From assembly GCA_046483125.1 (NCBI GenBank), contig JAWODU010000009.1:1-57439 (forward strand): a DNA stretch of 57,439 nt, in the 5' to 3' direction. The notes below the pieces were generated by a model, which saw only the letters and a list, made by a program, of their open reading frames with translations, did no database searches and was not told the DNA's origin. Below, piece by piece: positions 17,200-26,315 of this stretch. The number at the start of each line of letters is the position of its first letter. Position 1 is the stretch's first letter. Source of the DNA: JAWODU01 sp046483125. Its GTDB lineage: Bacteria > Verrucomicrobiota > Kiritimatiellia > UBA8416 > JAWODU01. A program made the position numbers and the translations under genes.

Positions 17200-19146
17200 C
17201 TACTCCACCTTGATTCTGTAGAAAGAACGCGCGCTTGAGGTCCCGACCGTCAGGGTATTGAGCGGTTCGGTGCCGCGGATGCGGTTGGTGACGGGGTCCC
17301 AGCCAGCGTTCAGCAGGTTCGAACACTTTTCAATGGTGTAATACCTGTTTGAAACGCTCTGCCACCGAACTTCCATATTCGTGCCCGTCGGCAAGACGCT
17401 GGATATTGACAACACGGAAGAGTCGTTCGTGGGCACGGTTCCGGCGTAATATTCCTCCCAGTTAAGCGAAAAATCGCCGTCCTCGTCATCAATCGCCGCC
17501 GCATCGTTTGTTCCAAGACCGTGTTCGATCAGCCAACCCACGGGAACTCCGTTGGTGACGACAGGATAATAGAAGCCCGCGTTCACTATCATGTTTCCGG
17601 TAATCAGGATGTTCGTAAACAGGTTCGTACCGGCGATGTCGTTGCTCCATGCGCTGAAATACCAGTAGTTGGAAGGCGAAGCCGTGAGGTTTACGATGTC
17701 GGCGGGATCGTAAAACGCCTTGCCTGGATCGTTGGATACGGTACCGCCTCCGTTGGTGTTTACGGTGAGACTGAAGACAGTGAAAGGATCGTAGAACACA
17801 ACACCCCTGTTGGTGTTGTCGTAATAATCGTATATATTCGACTGGATTATTCCCTCGTCCCTCGCACCCCACCAGATGTTCCGCGCGTCCACGTTGCCGT
17901 TATCGCCCGGGTTGGTCACGGAATCGAATGTATTTGCGTTGTAAACCTGGTAGGTTGAGTTGCTCAGGAGCCAGACGGGATCGACCCTGTCGGCGCTGAG
18001 CACGGCGCGGTGGCCCCCGCCCAGGTATATTCCGCCGCCGGAGGCCGCCGTGTTGCTGGAAATAAGGTCTCCTGTCATCTCGATGTCCGAAGAGGACAAT
18101 ACGGCTATGCCTCCGCCTTTGGCGGCGGTGTTGCCGGATATCGAGTTGTTTCTGAATATAACCGAGTCGGAATAATAGAAGACGCATATTCCCCCGCCGT
18201 CCGCGGCCGCTGTGTTACTGGCAATCGTGTTATCGGTAAAACGACATCCGGCGCAGTCCCATATCCAGATGCCGCCGCCGCCGTAATCAATGCTCAGGGC
18301 GTTGTTATTCCGGACTGTGTTGTTGGTGACGGTGACGTTCGTGGACGCGCGCAGGTGTATTCCGCCCCCTCCGCCGGTCGCCCCGGTGTCAGAGGCGCGG
18401 TTCCGGGTAACCTCGTTTTCTTCGAGGTACGCCGAATCGCATGTTTCAAGGCGTATGCCGCCGCCGCGCAACGCCGAGTTGCTGGATACGGTGTTTGAAG
18501 TCATTGCAATTTGGAAAGAACTGTCCATATGTATTCCGCCGCCCAGCCCGCCGATCGAACTGACGTTGTTGCTCACGGCATTGGCGAAAAGCCTCATTCC
18601 GTCGGCCCCTTGCGCGTAAACTCCGGCCTTTGCTGAATTGCGTATAATGCAGTGACTCAGGTACGGAGAACTGTTTTCCACGCTGATTGCGCCGTTTTCT
18701 GTCGCAAGGGAACCTGCATATTCTACGGTGGCGTATTCGATGATACAGCCGGTGGAATAATTCGCCCCGTCAAATACGGCATCCTTCGCGGTAGATGAAA
18801 ACAGGATATAACCCCAGCGGTCTGTCCCGCTGTATGGTTTTGAAGCGTTCGGAGCGAAAAGGATCCCGTTGGTTTCATTACCCCGGGCTATCAATTCGCC
18901 CTGGATTTCCATATATTTGTCCGCGTTGAAGAGCACTTTCACGCCCGGCTTTATCGTCAGGGTCGCATCGCTTCCTACTGTTATATTGCCTGTTACAATG
19001 TAGTTGTTGTTGCTCGGGTCCCAGGTCCCGGAACCGATGGTTCCGCCGACGCTGGTGTCCGCCCGAACCGGTAAGGTCAGAACCGGCAATATCTGCACGG
19101 CCGCCGCCAGAAAGAGAAATACCCCGTTGTGCATGTATAACTGCAT
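17200..19146 (-). CDS. secreted right-handed parallel beta-helix protein
   Basis: The gene encodes 648 residues from ATG 19146. A signal peptide with cleavage near VRA-DT (about residue 30) is followed by a lead beta domain. Many short repeats of the form SNN-hydrophobic-SxNxAxxGGGIxL (about residues 130-390) are typical of polysaccharide-lyase-like or adhesive beta-helices. After these comes one LTVNTNGGGTVSNDPG-type beta-grasp repeat (about 445-510). The C-terminus has an acidic loop DDEDGDFSLNWEEYYAGTVP, then a beta domain ending YYTIEKCSNLLNAGWDPVT and FYRIKVE, an arrangement frequent in Kiritimatiellota and Verrucomicrobia. No catalytic residues could be placed, so a lyase activity is not claimed. 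The upstream frame is open to 19191. Confidence 0.85.
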   Translation of the reverse strand: MQLYMHNGVFLFLAAAVQILPVLTLPVRADTSVGGTIGSGTWDPSNNNYIVTGNITVGSDATLTIKPGVKVLFNADKYMEIQGELIARGNETNGILFAPNASKPYSGTDRWGYILFSSTAKDAVFDGANYSTGCIIEYATVEYAGSLATENGAISVENSSPYLSHCIIRNSAKAGVYAQGADGMRLFANAVSNNVSSIGGLGGGIHMDSSFQIAMTSNTVSSNSALRGGGIRLETCDSAYLEENEVTRNRASDTGATGGGGGIHLRASTNVTVTNNTVRNNNALSIDYGGGGIWIWDCAGCRFTDNTIASNTAAADGGGICVFYYSDSVIFRNNSISGNTAAKGGGIAVLSSSDIEMTGDLISSNTAASGGGIYLGGGHRAVLSADRVDPVWLLSNSTYQVYNANTFDSVTNPGDNGNVDARNIWWGARDEGIIQSNIYDYYDNTNRGVVFYDPFTVFSLTVNTNGGGTVSNDPGKAFYDPADIVNLTASPSNYWYFSAWSNDIAGTNLFTNILITGNMIVNAGFYYPVVTNGVPVGWLIEHGLGTNDAAAIDDEDGDFSLNWEEYYAGTVPTNDSSVLSISSVLPTGTNMEVRWQSVSNRYYTIEKCSNLLNAGWDPVTNRIRGTEPLNTLTVGTSSARSFYRIKVE

Positions 19147-19202
19147 TACAGACAGTATATCATCCCGGCCCCCGCGATACAAGAAGAGCAAAGGGGGGGC
19201 AG

Positions 19203-19221
19203 GGCCGTCGAATCGACGGCC
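19203..19221. repeat. perfect 19-bp inverted repeat (hairpin)
   Basis: GGCCGTC, a GAATC loop and GACGGCC form a perfect hairpin between the cardiolipin synthase stop and the beta-helix start, both on the minus strand. It could terminate the synthase transcript, but no T tract follows on either strand, so the role is uncertain. Confidence 0.5.
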
Positions 19222-19275
19222 GGGTGTGGGGGTTCAGGGGCGAGGCAGATTGGTGCGTGCCGGGTTCTGGTCTGC

Positions 19276-20811
19276 TTACAGCACGGGGGTCAGCAGGTTG
19301 CAGAAATTTTCGGCCACCTGCCGGTAGATGGGGCGCCGCCGCCAGGCGTTGAGATCGAGTTCTTCGCTCAGGTGCATGTCTTCGTAAACTATCTGTTTCA
19401 GCCGCCCCACGAAGTCTTCATCGTATATTACGAGATTGGTTTCATAGTTAAGCCTGAGACTGCGGACGTCGAGGTTGGCGGTACCCACAACCGCCACGGA
19501 ACTGTCCACGATAACGGCCTTGGCGTGAATGAACGGCATGGGTCTTTCAAATATTCTTATTCCGGCTTCGAGAAAGTCTTCGTACAGCGCTCGGCCAGCC
19601 ATCCCGGCATAAAGATGGTTGCTTTTCGCCGGGACGATGAGCCTGACGTCAACACCCCGGAGTGAAGCGGCCCGGAAGGCTCGCATGATGTCTCTTGTCG
19701 GAATGAGGTACGGGGTGACCGCGAGCAGTTGGCGGCGGGCGGAACCTATACAGGCAAAAAGGGTGTCTGTCAGGTCCTCGATTTCCTGCGTCGGTTCGCC
19801 GTTCACGATGCGGATTTTTGCTGAACCCGACGGGTCTATAGGGGGAAAATGTTTTTCCACCAGAAGGGAATCCGCGGAGTCGTCGGTCATGAAATACCAG
19901 TCCCTGAGAAACGAGTACTGAAGTTCCTGAACGATGGGTCCCGTTACCTGGAAATGATAATCCCGATCAGGCGGGCGGGACGCGCCGGTCACGTTGTTCG
20001 CGCAGAAATTAATTCCGCCCAGGAACGCTTTCTTTCCGTCGACGATGAGGATTTTGCGGTGATTGCGGAGATTGATGGCAAACTGCTTTTTTATGAAGTT
20101 TGCCTGTGTCCAGCCGGCGAGGCGCAGGTTCGGAATGCTGCGGTATTTTCGGAAAAGGCCTCCCAGAACGGCCCAGGTCGAGCCGAACCTGTCGTAAAGA
20201 AAGCGAACCCTTACGCCTTCTTCCGCCTTTGCTTTCAGTGCTTCCATGAGACGGCGTCCGACCTGGTCGTTCCCCGCTATGAACGTCTGCACGTGCACGT
20301 GGTCCCGGGCGGACCCGATTGCCTCCAGCATACGCGGGAAGGCTTCGTCGCCGGTTACGAGCGCGTCAATGCTGTTACCTCCCAGGAGAGGATATTCCGG
20401 CAATACGGCGCTCATCGTATCGTTGAGGGGCTTGATGTCATCGGGGAGGGCTTCGCCGCTTACCGCTTCATGCACACCTTTCCAGTACGCGAGTTCCATG
20501 TCGCTTTCACGTTTCTTGCGTACATTCAGGAACTCTTCGTTTGACCGGTGCTTGTACCAGCTCTTTGCCGGGACCCTGTTGATGCCGAAGAAGACGAAAA
20601 ACAGGGGGCCGATAACGGGAAAGGACCACGCTACGAAGATCCACAGAATCGCGGAGGTAGCCTCGCGGCGCCTTGTCAGGCAGTGGGCCGTGACCAGGAC
20701 AAACGTCAGGATGTGCAGTATGGACCATAACGGAAACCAGGACAACGGCACATCCGGTTGTACCGGTACGGTTATGTCAGCGGCTACTGTAATCATAGCC
20801 GGAGTATACAT
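19276..20811 (-). CDS. cardiolipin synthase (phospholipase D family)
   Basis: The enzyme joins two phosphatidylglycerol molecules (or related lipids) into cardiolipin at the inner membrane. The 511-residue protein begins with two membrane helices (about residues 20-40 and 50-75). It has two phospholipase D (HKD) motifs: NHRKILIVDGKKAFLGG near residue 240 and HAKAVIVDSSVAVVGTANLD near residue 420. I chose ATG 20811 because GGAGG lies 8 bases upstream; a longer frame to 20886 would run through a low-complexity heptad repeat. Cls-type bacterial synthases have this size and layout. The gene is divergent from the phosphoesterase at 20944. Confidence 0.93.
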   Translation of the reverse strand: MYTPAMITVAADITVPVQPDVPLSWFPLWSILHILTFVLVTAHCLTRRREATSAILWIFVAWSFPVIGPLFFVFFGINRVPAKSWYKHRSNEEFLNVRKKRESDMELAYWKGVHEAVSGEALPDDIKPLNDTMSAVLPEYPLLGGNSIDALVTGDEAFPRMLEAIGSARDHVHVQTFIAGNDQVGRRLMEALKAKAEEGVRVRFLYDRFGSTWAVLGGLFRKYRSIPNLRLAGWTQANFIKKQFAINLRNHRKILIVDGKKAFLGGINFCANNVTGASRPPDRDYHFQVTGPIVQELQYSFLRDWYFMTDDSADSLLVEKHFPPIDPSGSAKIRIVNGEPTQEIEDLTDTLFACIGSARRQLLAVTPYLIPTRDIMRAFRAASLRGVDVRLIVPAKSNHLYAGMAGRALYEDFLEAGIRIFERPMPFIHAKAVIVDSSVAVVGTANLDVRSLRLNYETNLVIYDEDFVGRLKQIVYEDMHLSEELDLNAWRRRPIYRQVAENFCNLLTPVL

Positions 20812-20828
20812 ACCGTAAGCCTCCGAAC

Positions 20829-20891
20829 AAAGCACAAAGGACAAAGGACAAGGGGCTAAGGACGAAGAATAAAGCACAAGAAACAAATCAC
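20829..20891. repeat. degenerate AAAGGAC heptad repeat upstream of cardiolipin synthase
   Basis: About nine 7-base units resembling AAAGGAC (AAAGCAC, AAAGGAC twice, then more degenerate units) run through the divergent spacer between the cardiolipin synthase and the gene at 20944. The period matches the TGAACnn heptads at 8736-8777 but the unit differs. Confidence 0.75.
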
Positions 20892-20943
20892 CTTAAACCC
20901 GCTCTTGTTTCTCCGGCACTGATATTATAAGAAATACCCACTC

Positions 20944-21669
20944 ATGCGCTTCCTGCTCTACAACATCCGCTACGGCACCGGACGGCGGCGTTATCTTTTT
21001 CCCTGGGGCGGATATTTCCACCGCACCGAAAAGCAGCTGAACGAGATAGTCGGTTTCATTCGTTCGCGGGACCCCGACGTGGCCGGTCTCGTTGAAGTGG
21101 ACGCGGGTTCGTACCGTTCCGGCAGAAAAAATCAGGCCGAGGTCATGGCCGAACGGCTTGGACACTATCACACCTACGCTTCCAAGTACGGCGAAGGATG
21201 CATGGGCCGGCGCCTTCCCATGATGCGCAGGCAGGGCAACGCTTTTCTGGCGCGCGATACTACCAGAAATTCCGTTTTTCACTATTTCAAACACGGCGTC
21301 AAAAAACTGGTGATTGAGCTGGAGCTTGACGAGGTGGTTTTTTTTCTGGTCCACCTTTCGCTGGGATTCAGGAGCCGCCATTCACAGCTTGGGGATTTGT
21401 TTTCCCTCGTGCAGGATACTGAGAAGCCGCATATAGTCGCCGGGGATTTCAATGTGCTGTGGGGTGAAAACGATGAAATGAAGCTTTTTCTCGGGGCCAC
21501 GGGACTTGTCAGCGCGAATCAGGACGGGAACCCTTCATACCCGAGCCGGAAGCCCAGGCGACAGCTTGATTTCATTCTTCACAGTCCGGAAATAACGCTT
21601 GAGAAATTTGATATTCCGGACGTGCGCCTGTCCGACCATCTTCCGCTGGTATGCGATTTCCGGCTGTAG
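20944..21669 (+). CDS. endonuclease/exonuclease/phosphatase family protein
   Basis: The gene encodes a 241-residue metal-dependent phosphoesterase of the DNase I-like fold. Visible family blocks are LYNIRYGTG at the start, GLVEVDAGS near residue 45 with the metal-binding Glu, VAGDFNVLW near residue 160, LDFILHSPEI near residue 210 and a terminal SDHLPLVCDF with the catalytic Asp-His pair. There is no clear signal peptide, so it is probably intracellular. Members cleave nucleic acids, inositol phosphates or sphingolipids, and the substrate cannot be told from sequence. It lies divergent to cardiolipin synthase and convergent, 7 bases away, with the AI-2E family gene. Confidence 0.88.
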   Translation: MRFLLYNIRYGTGRRRYLFPWGGYFHRTEKQLNEIVGFIRSRDPDVAGLVEVDAGSYRSGRKNQAEVMAERLGHYHTYASKYGEGCMGRRLPMMRRQGNAFLARDTTRNSVFHYFKHGVKKLVIELELDEVVFFLVHLSLGFRSRHSQLGDLFSLVQDTEKPHIVAGDFNVLWGENDEMKLFLGATGLVSANQDGNPSYPSRKPRRQLDFILHSPEITLEKFDIPDVRLSDHLPLVCDFRL

Positions 21670-21676
21670 GTGCTTC

Positions 21677-22786
21677 TCAGCCCCTGCCCTTTCTTTCCAG
21701 GGATCTGCCCGAGGCCATCAGCACGCTTATCGGCTTGAGCGGACCGATATTCTCGCAGACAATCTTGATCGAAGCCGTTATCACAACGGAGAGAAACGCG
21801 CCGGGAATACCCCAGAGCACATACCAGAAGATCAGTGAAAGCAGGATGGTAACCGGGCTCAGGTTCAGCTTATCCCCGAGCACTTTCGGAGCGATCACGT
21901 TGCCCAGAACCTGGTTAATCGCCACTACGCAAATAAGCATTGCTACGGCCGGCCCGACCGCCGGATAGTTCTTAAGCAGGGCGAGCAGGACCGGCGGGAT
22001 GCCCGCGAGAATCGAGCCGATTATCGGTATGAAATTCAGGAAGAAAGCCAGCGCGCCCCAGGTGACGGCCGCGTCTACACCGATTATTTTACAGCTCAGC
22101 CAGACCAGCACTCCCGTTGCCAGGCTGATCAGAAACTGCATTCCAAGATACCGGGACAGCTGTCTGGAAATACTGCTCATTATATCGCTTACCGTGTCCG
22201 CCATATTGGGGGGGAATGCTTTCCTGACCTTTGTCCCGGCGTAAGGCCGCGCGAACAGAAGAAATGCCGCCATGATGAATACCAGTATCAGGTTGAACAA
22301 CAGCCGCATCATATTGGCGCCGGCGTTCTGTACGAATGTCACCAGGGCTCCCAGTCTTGAAGAAATCTGTTTTTGCAATTCTTCTTCGAAGGCCTTGTTG
22401 CTGAACCGCTCGAACCTTGTGCGGACCCACTCCATGCCGTCCTTGACGATTTCCGTTGCCTGAACCTTGTAGTCGGGCAGTACTCCTACGAAAGACTGAA
22501 TACTGGCCCACACGAACATCGCTACAATGACGAATGCGCACAGCAGTATTATGAGAGAAAAAAACGTGGCCAGGCTGGCGCGAACCCTGCGCTTGCCGAA
22601 AAAATTCACCATCGGCGTAAGCAGTTGTGCCACCATCCAGGCAAAGGCCAGGGGGATTACCACCACTTTCATCGCGCTGAGAGCCGCCCCCAGCAGGACC
22701 ACCGCAATTATCCCCAGAAGCACCGCGACAAGAGCTGTCTGCCTTTCCGGGGGTATCTTGATGGAGGTTTTTGGATCGCTGTCCAT
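21677..22786 (-). CDS. AI-2E family (YdiK/TqsA-type) membrane permease
   Basis: The 369-residue integral membrane protein begins with a short soluble N-terminus and then about seven to eight helices. The typical pattern is visible: LGIIAVVLLGAALSAMKVVVIPLAFAWM near residues 25-50, IIGVDAAVTWGALAFFLNFIPIIGSILAGIPP near residue 240, and NQVLGNVIAPKVLGDKLNLSP near residue 305. Family members include the TqsA autoinducer-2 exporter and sodium/proton antiporters, so the substrate here is unknown. The first 22 codons and the promoter region lie inside a 120-bp segment perfectly duplicated at 25959-26078. Confidence 0.88.
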   Translation of the reverse strand: MDSDPKTSIKIPPERQTALVAVLLGIIAVVLLGAALSAMKVVVIPLAFAWMVAQLLTPMVNFFGKRRVRASLATFFSLIILLCAFVIVAMFVWASIQSFVGVLPDYKVQATEIVKDGMEWVRTRFERFSNKAFEEELQKQISSRLGALVTFVQNAGANMMRLLFNLILVFIMAAFLLFARPYAGTKVRKAFPPNMADTVSDIMSSISRQLSRYLGMQFLISLATGVLVWLSCKIIGVDAAVTWGALAFFLNFIPIIGSILAGIPPVLLALLKNYPAVGPAVAMLICVVAINQVLGNVIAPKVLGDKLNLSPVTILLSLIFWYVLWGIPGAFLSVVITASIKIVCENIGPLKPISVLMASGRSLERKGRG

Positions 22787-22840
22787 GCCGGTATGTTAGG
22801 CAGGCGGAGAAATAGATCAACACAAATAACGCGTTTCCGC
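22721..22840. repeat. 120-bp direct repeat, left copy (start of AI-2E gene)
   Basis: This segment holds the first 22 codons of the AI-2E family gene and 54 bases upstream of its start. It is identical at all 120 positions to 25959-26078, in the same orientation. Because the gene runs on intact to its left, this copy is the ancestral one. The two copies bracket 3118 bases holding the SGNH hydrolase gene. Confidence 0.95.
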
Positions 22841-22962
22841 GATGAATCCGCCCCGAAAACGGCGCTCCCGCCCCCCTTGCCAGGTGATGTTTCCCATGAT
22901 TCTGGCGGGAACCAGTCTTGGTCTCCGGGGGCCGGGCAGGCGGTATTCGCCCGACGGCCTGT

Positions 22963-25761
22963 TCAGCGGCTTTCCTTGAAGCGGGCGCGGACGGCCTGTT
23001 CGACGGCGGGTTCGAGGAGGCTGGCGAGGAGCCGGTGGCCGTAGGGGGCGAAATGGGCGGTGTCCCACCAGACAAGATGTGTTTTCTCTTTCTCCCCGAT
23101 CGTATCGATCGGATCGACTACGGACGCGCCGTATTCGCGGGCCGTGTGGGCGAGGGCTTCATAAAGCTCAGCGCAAGGCCGCGGGCCCGCCTCGTGCGAC
23201 ATCGCTTCCAGCGAAAGCACGACGTCCACGCCGTCCTGCTCGCACCACCCGAGAAACTCCCGGAAAGCGGCCATGATTCCGCCCACATGCTTTGAAAGCT
23301 TGTCGGCGTCGCGCACACGCTGAAGCCCGGCGCTGTCGTTCAGACCCACGTCCGCAATAATCACGTCGGGTTCGAACTGTCTCAGGAGTCTGCTGTAGTA
23401 GCCGAAGGCTTTGGCTGCACCAGCTCCGTTCACTCCAGCGTTGAATATCTCCACGGGCAGATCCTTTTCGCGGAGTCTCTTCTCCAGGATCTCCGCAAAG
23501 GTGTCGTCCGAGCTGGCGGCCCCGGAGCCCCACGCCTGACTGCCGCCGACGACAAACACGCGCACGACGCCCTCGGGCTTGGGCATGGTTACCCGCTCGC
23601 CGCCGAATGTCTGTTTCCATATATAGGTGTTTGCACCGATCAGGCGATTGTTGCTGTACCACGGTCCCTTGCCTCCGCGGTTGCCCTTCCGGAGTTCGGC
23701 CGGCGCCACGGCGTTGTCCGTGAACTTCAACCGCAAGCTGTGTTCCTCAGGCAGGAGATCCCACACGAGCATGGCCATAAAGACGACGAGAGCCAGGGCG
23801 CCGATGTTGAAGAGAATGACGTCTTGGCGCGTGCGCTTCCGCGTCACGGCGATCATGGCCAGGAACGTGCATGTACCGGCGATGAGGAGCATGTCCAGCC
23901 AGGCCATGCGGTCACGCCCCATGAACTCGAAAGATTGCCTGCCGATGAACAGGGCGCCGATAAAGTAGAAGGCGATCGGGTAGAAGGTGATCCCGGCGAT
24001 CGCCGATGCGGCATCGAACCGTATCCGGTCGCCGAATCGGAAGAAAAGCCAGATTATCCCCGCCAGCGCGACGGGCAGAAGCGGGCCGGTCCATACGGCG
24101 GGGCCCTCGCGTGCCGCGGCAAAGGACGCGGCCTCGACTGTCACGCGTTGGAGCACAACCGGCTTATCGTAGGCCATGAATCCAGTCAGGCCGAAGCCGA
24201 GCGGTTTATAGTGCGGAAATGCAGTCTCCTCTCCGTTCAGCACGATGCTGAGGCCCGCTTCGTCCGATAGTATCGTCACGCGGTTCGTCTCCCCGGCCTT
24301 GACCGATCCCTCGACCGCCATGAAGGGCGCGGGCCGTTTGCCCAGCCGCGTCGAGATACCCCAGGGCACATCGTCGCGCGTTGTGAGGCGCAGAAGCCTC
24401 CGCTGGATGGCAAGGGTCTCGCCTTGCGGATCGCCCCGCGTCCTGTACGACTGCTGTTGGAATACGATATCCAGTGTGCTGCTGGCCGGCATGACGAAAT
24501 CGAGCCCGATACGCTCCTGCCGGTAAGCCCGGTCTTCGACGAAGAAGGCGCGGCCCGGTCTCACTACGAGCGGCTCTTCGATTTCGAAAGGCTTCAAGGA
24601 ATGGTTCCGGTCGGGCTCCCGAATGAACGCATCCGGGTGAACGCCCGCAACCGCGTCGGGCGCCGCCGCGCGGATGCGCCCAAGCGATTCGCCCATGATG
24701 AAAAAGGCCGCAGCCGACAGCGCGGCCAGCAGGATACCGTATCCGTACGTGACCCGGGCCGGGCCGTTGTAGCGCAACGGACCTGTCTTTCTTTTCATGC
24801 AGCACAACAGGATGATCGTCATGAGCTCGGCGACGAGGACGAAAACCGCGATGTGCAGCCCCGAAGGCCGCGCGGGCCCCAGTGCCAGCACGAGAAGAAG
24901 CACGGCGAGCCCGCTTGTTTCCGCCCGCTCGAAGTCGCGGCGCCGGCGCTCCCGGATCCACCCGAGCAGGACGCGACTGCGTCCGTATCGCAGTAACAGA
25001 ACGGCGACCGCGAAAAGCAAGGCGGTGCCTATGACGCGCCGCACCCGGTGGCGGACGTTGAACTTTTCCACCTCCGTCCACCTGCGGCCGGGCCGGGCGG
25101 GATCCTCGAAGGTCAACCGGATGTTTTTGACGAGCGCCGGCGCGCGTGGATTGCCGGATCCCCTGAATCCGACATGGCCCTCCCATCCCTCCGGCACGGC
25201 GATAGCGCCAGCGGGCGCGCCGTTGATCGACAAGCGCCAGAGACCATCCTCACGGGCGAGCGCGACTTGAGTCCACTTATCGTCCAATTCGGGCGTTTCC
25301 TCGTCAAACATCAGGTACTGCACGACTTCACCCCGCTCGTCGAACCGGTACAGTCCCGGCGGGTAGCGCCCGTGGCGCGAAAGCCTGCAGGCGAGCATGC
25401 GCAGGGCCGACTTGTGGAGTTCTATCCAGATATAGGCGCCGCCCGCGACGTGGACTTCCGCATTCAGCGCGGCCAACCTTCGATCCGGACCTTCGGGTTC
25501 CCGGTGCAGGATTTCCTGGTACCCCATGTCGGTCGTCAGGTTGACTCGTGAATTCACCAGCGGGCGAAACAGGAACTTGTAGGAATAGAACACGTATTTG
25601 CCCGTGTCCTTGCCGCTGATCCACTGCCCGTTGCTGAACAGCGTGTTGTTTCGCACTGCCCACCATTTCGCGGTCGCGTAACCGAGAAGCAGGGTCTGGG
25701 CGGCGAACATGACCGTCAAGCCGACCTTCCGGCCGCGGGCGGTTCTGAAATATGAAATCAT
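22963..25761 (-). CDS. large membrane-embedded SGNH/GDSL hydrolase
   Basis: The gene encodes 932 residues. One membrane helix near residues 12-32 is followed by a beta-rich domain (about 35-225) and a set of membrane helices (about 238-255, 283-320, 345-365). A second beta-sandwich-like domain (about 380-570) and about four more helices (575-705) come next. The C-terminal SGNH hydrolase domain (about 730-932) has GGSQAWG with the nucleophile Ser, GVNGAGA, VGLNDS and DTAHFAPYGH with the catalytic Asp-His. Such domains usually remove O-acetyl groups from polysaccharides, probably in the periplasm here. The gene lies wholly inside a segment bracketed by the 120-bp direct repeat, which suggests acquisition as a unit. 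The exact substrate is unknown. Confidence 0.8.
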   Translation of the reverse strand: MISYFRTARGRKVGLTVMFAAQTLLLGYATAKWWAVRNNTLFSNGQWISGKDTGKYVFYSYKFLFRPLVNSRVNLTTDMGYQEILHREPEGPDRRLAALNAEVHVAGGAYIWIELHKSALRMLACRLSRHGRYPPGLYRFDERGEVVQYLMFDEETPELDDKWTQVALAREDGLWRLSINGAPAGAIAVPEGWEGHVGFRGSGNPRAPALVKNIRLTFEDPARPGRRWTEVEKFNVRHRVRRVIGTALLFAVAVLLLRYGRSRVLLGWIRERRRRDFERAETSGLAVLLLVLALGPARPSGLHIAVFVLVAELMTIILLCCMKRKTGPLRYNGPARVTYGYGILLAALSAAAFFIMGESLGRIRAAAPDAVAGVHPDAFIREPDRNHSLKPFEIEEPLVVRPGRAFFVEDRAYRQERIGLDFVMPASSTLDIVFQQQSYRTRGDPQGETLAIQRRLLRLTTRDDVPWGISTRLGKRPAPFMAVEGSVKAGETNRVTILSDEAGLSIVLNGEETAFPHYKPLGFGLTGFMAYDKPVVLQRVTVEAASFAAAREGPAVWTGPLLPVALAGIIWLFFRFGDRIRFDAASAIAGITFYPIAFYFIGALFIGRQSFEFMGRDRMAWLDMLLIAGTCTFLAMIAVTRKRTRQDVILFNIGALALVVFMAMLVWDLLPEEHSLRLKFTDNAVAPAELRKGNRGGKGPWYSNNRLIGANTYIWKQTFGGERVTMPKPEGVVRVFVVGGSQAWGSGAASSDDTFAEILEKRLREKDLPVEIFNAGVNGAGAAKAFGYYSRLLRQFEPDVIIADVGLNDSAGLQRVRDADKLSKHVGGIMAAFREFLGWCEQDGVDVVLSLEAMSHEAGPRPCAELYEALAHTAREYGASVVDPIDTIGEKEKTHLVWWDTAHFAPYGHRLLASLLEPAVEQAVRARFKESR

Positions 25762-25788
25762 CCGGAGAATTCCTTTCCCTTTTACTTC

Positions 25789-25958
25789 TTAATTCCGGAT
25801 TGTTTGAAATGAATGCTTCTGCTTAAGGCCTTCTTCGGTTTCGCTTCGCCTGAATCCCGGCCGCTTGAACAAACGGTCTCGGATACTCTCATACGTCATC
25901 AGATCGGCGACGGCGAGATCCGCGTCCATGGTGCTGCAGTATCCGCCTCCGGCAGGAT
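25789..25958 (-). pseudogene. 3' end of an unidentified gene, truncated at the repeat junction
   Basis: On the minus strand an open frame runs from the repeat junction at 25958 to a stop at 25789-25791, giving about 55 protein-like residues (ending SFQTIRN and containing DLAVADLMTYESIRDRLFKR). The stop is 27 bases before the SGNH gene. It reads as the tail of a gene that preceded the SGNH gene elsewhere and was cut when this segment arrived. There is no recognisable family. In the present arrangement the frame continues into the repeat in a frame unrelated to the AI-2E protein. Confidence 0.4.
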
Positions 25959-26078
25959 CACCGCGACAAGAGCTGTCTGCCTTTCCGGGGGTATCTTGAT
26001 GGAGGTTTTTGGATCGCTGTCCATGCCGGTATGTTAGGCAGGCGGAGAAATAGATCAACACAAATAACGCGTTTCCGC
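25959..26078. repeat. 120-bp direct repeat, right copy
   Basis: This is an exact duplicate of 22721-22840. It carries the AI-2E start codon and 22 codons on the minus strand, which then run into unrelated sequence, so the copy is non-functional as a gene but keeps that gene's upstream region. The bases beyond 26078 lead to the tRNA-Phe gene. Apart from this copy and the gene tail at 25789-25958, the ~430 bases between the SGNH gene and the tRNA gene show nothing I can support. Confidence 0.95.
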
Positions 26079-26193
26079 AATGACGGCGGGGAGAGGTATG
26101 CTCCCACGCGGCCGTTCTGACCCGAAAAGGGTTGATTCTCCGGGCCTTCCTATATATATTCACCCGGTTGCTCGACATCCGGTCCGGAGACAG

Positions 26194-26269
<76 letters not shown>

Positions 26270-26315
26270 CTCCCCGCGAACGGCCCGGCAGTTTTCTTTT
26301 CTCCCGGAAAACACG

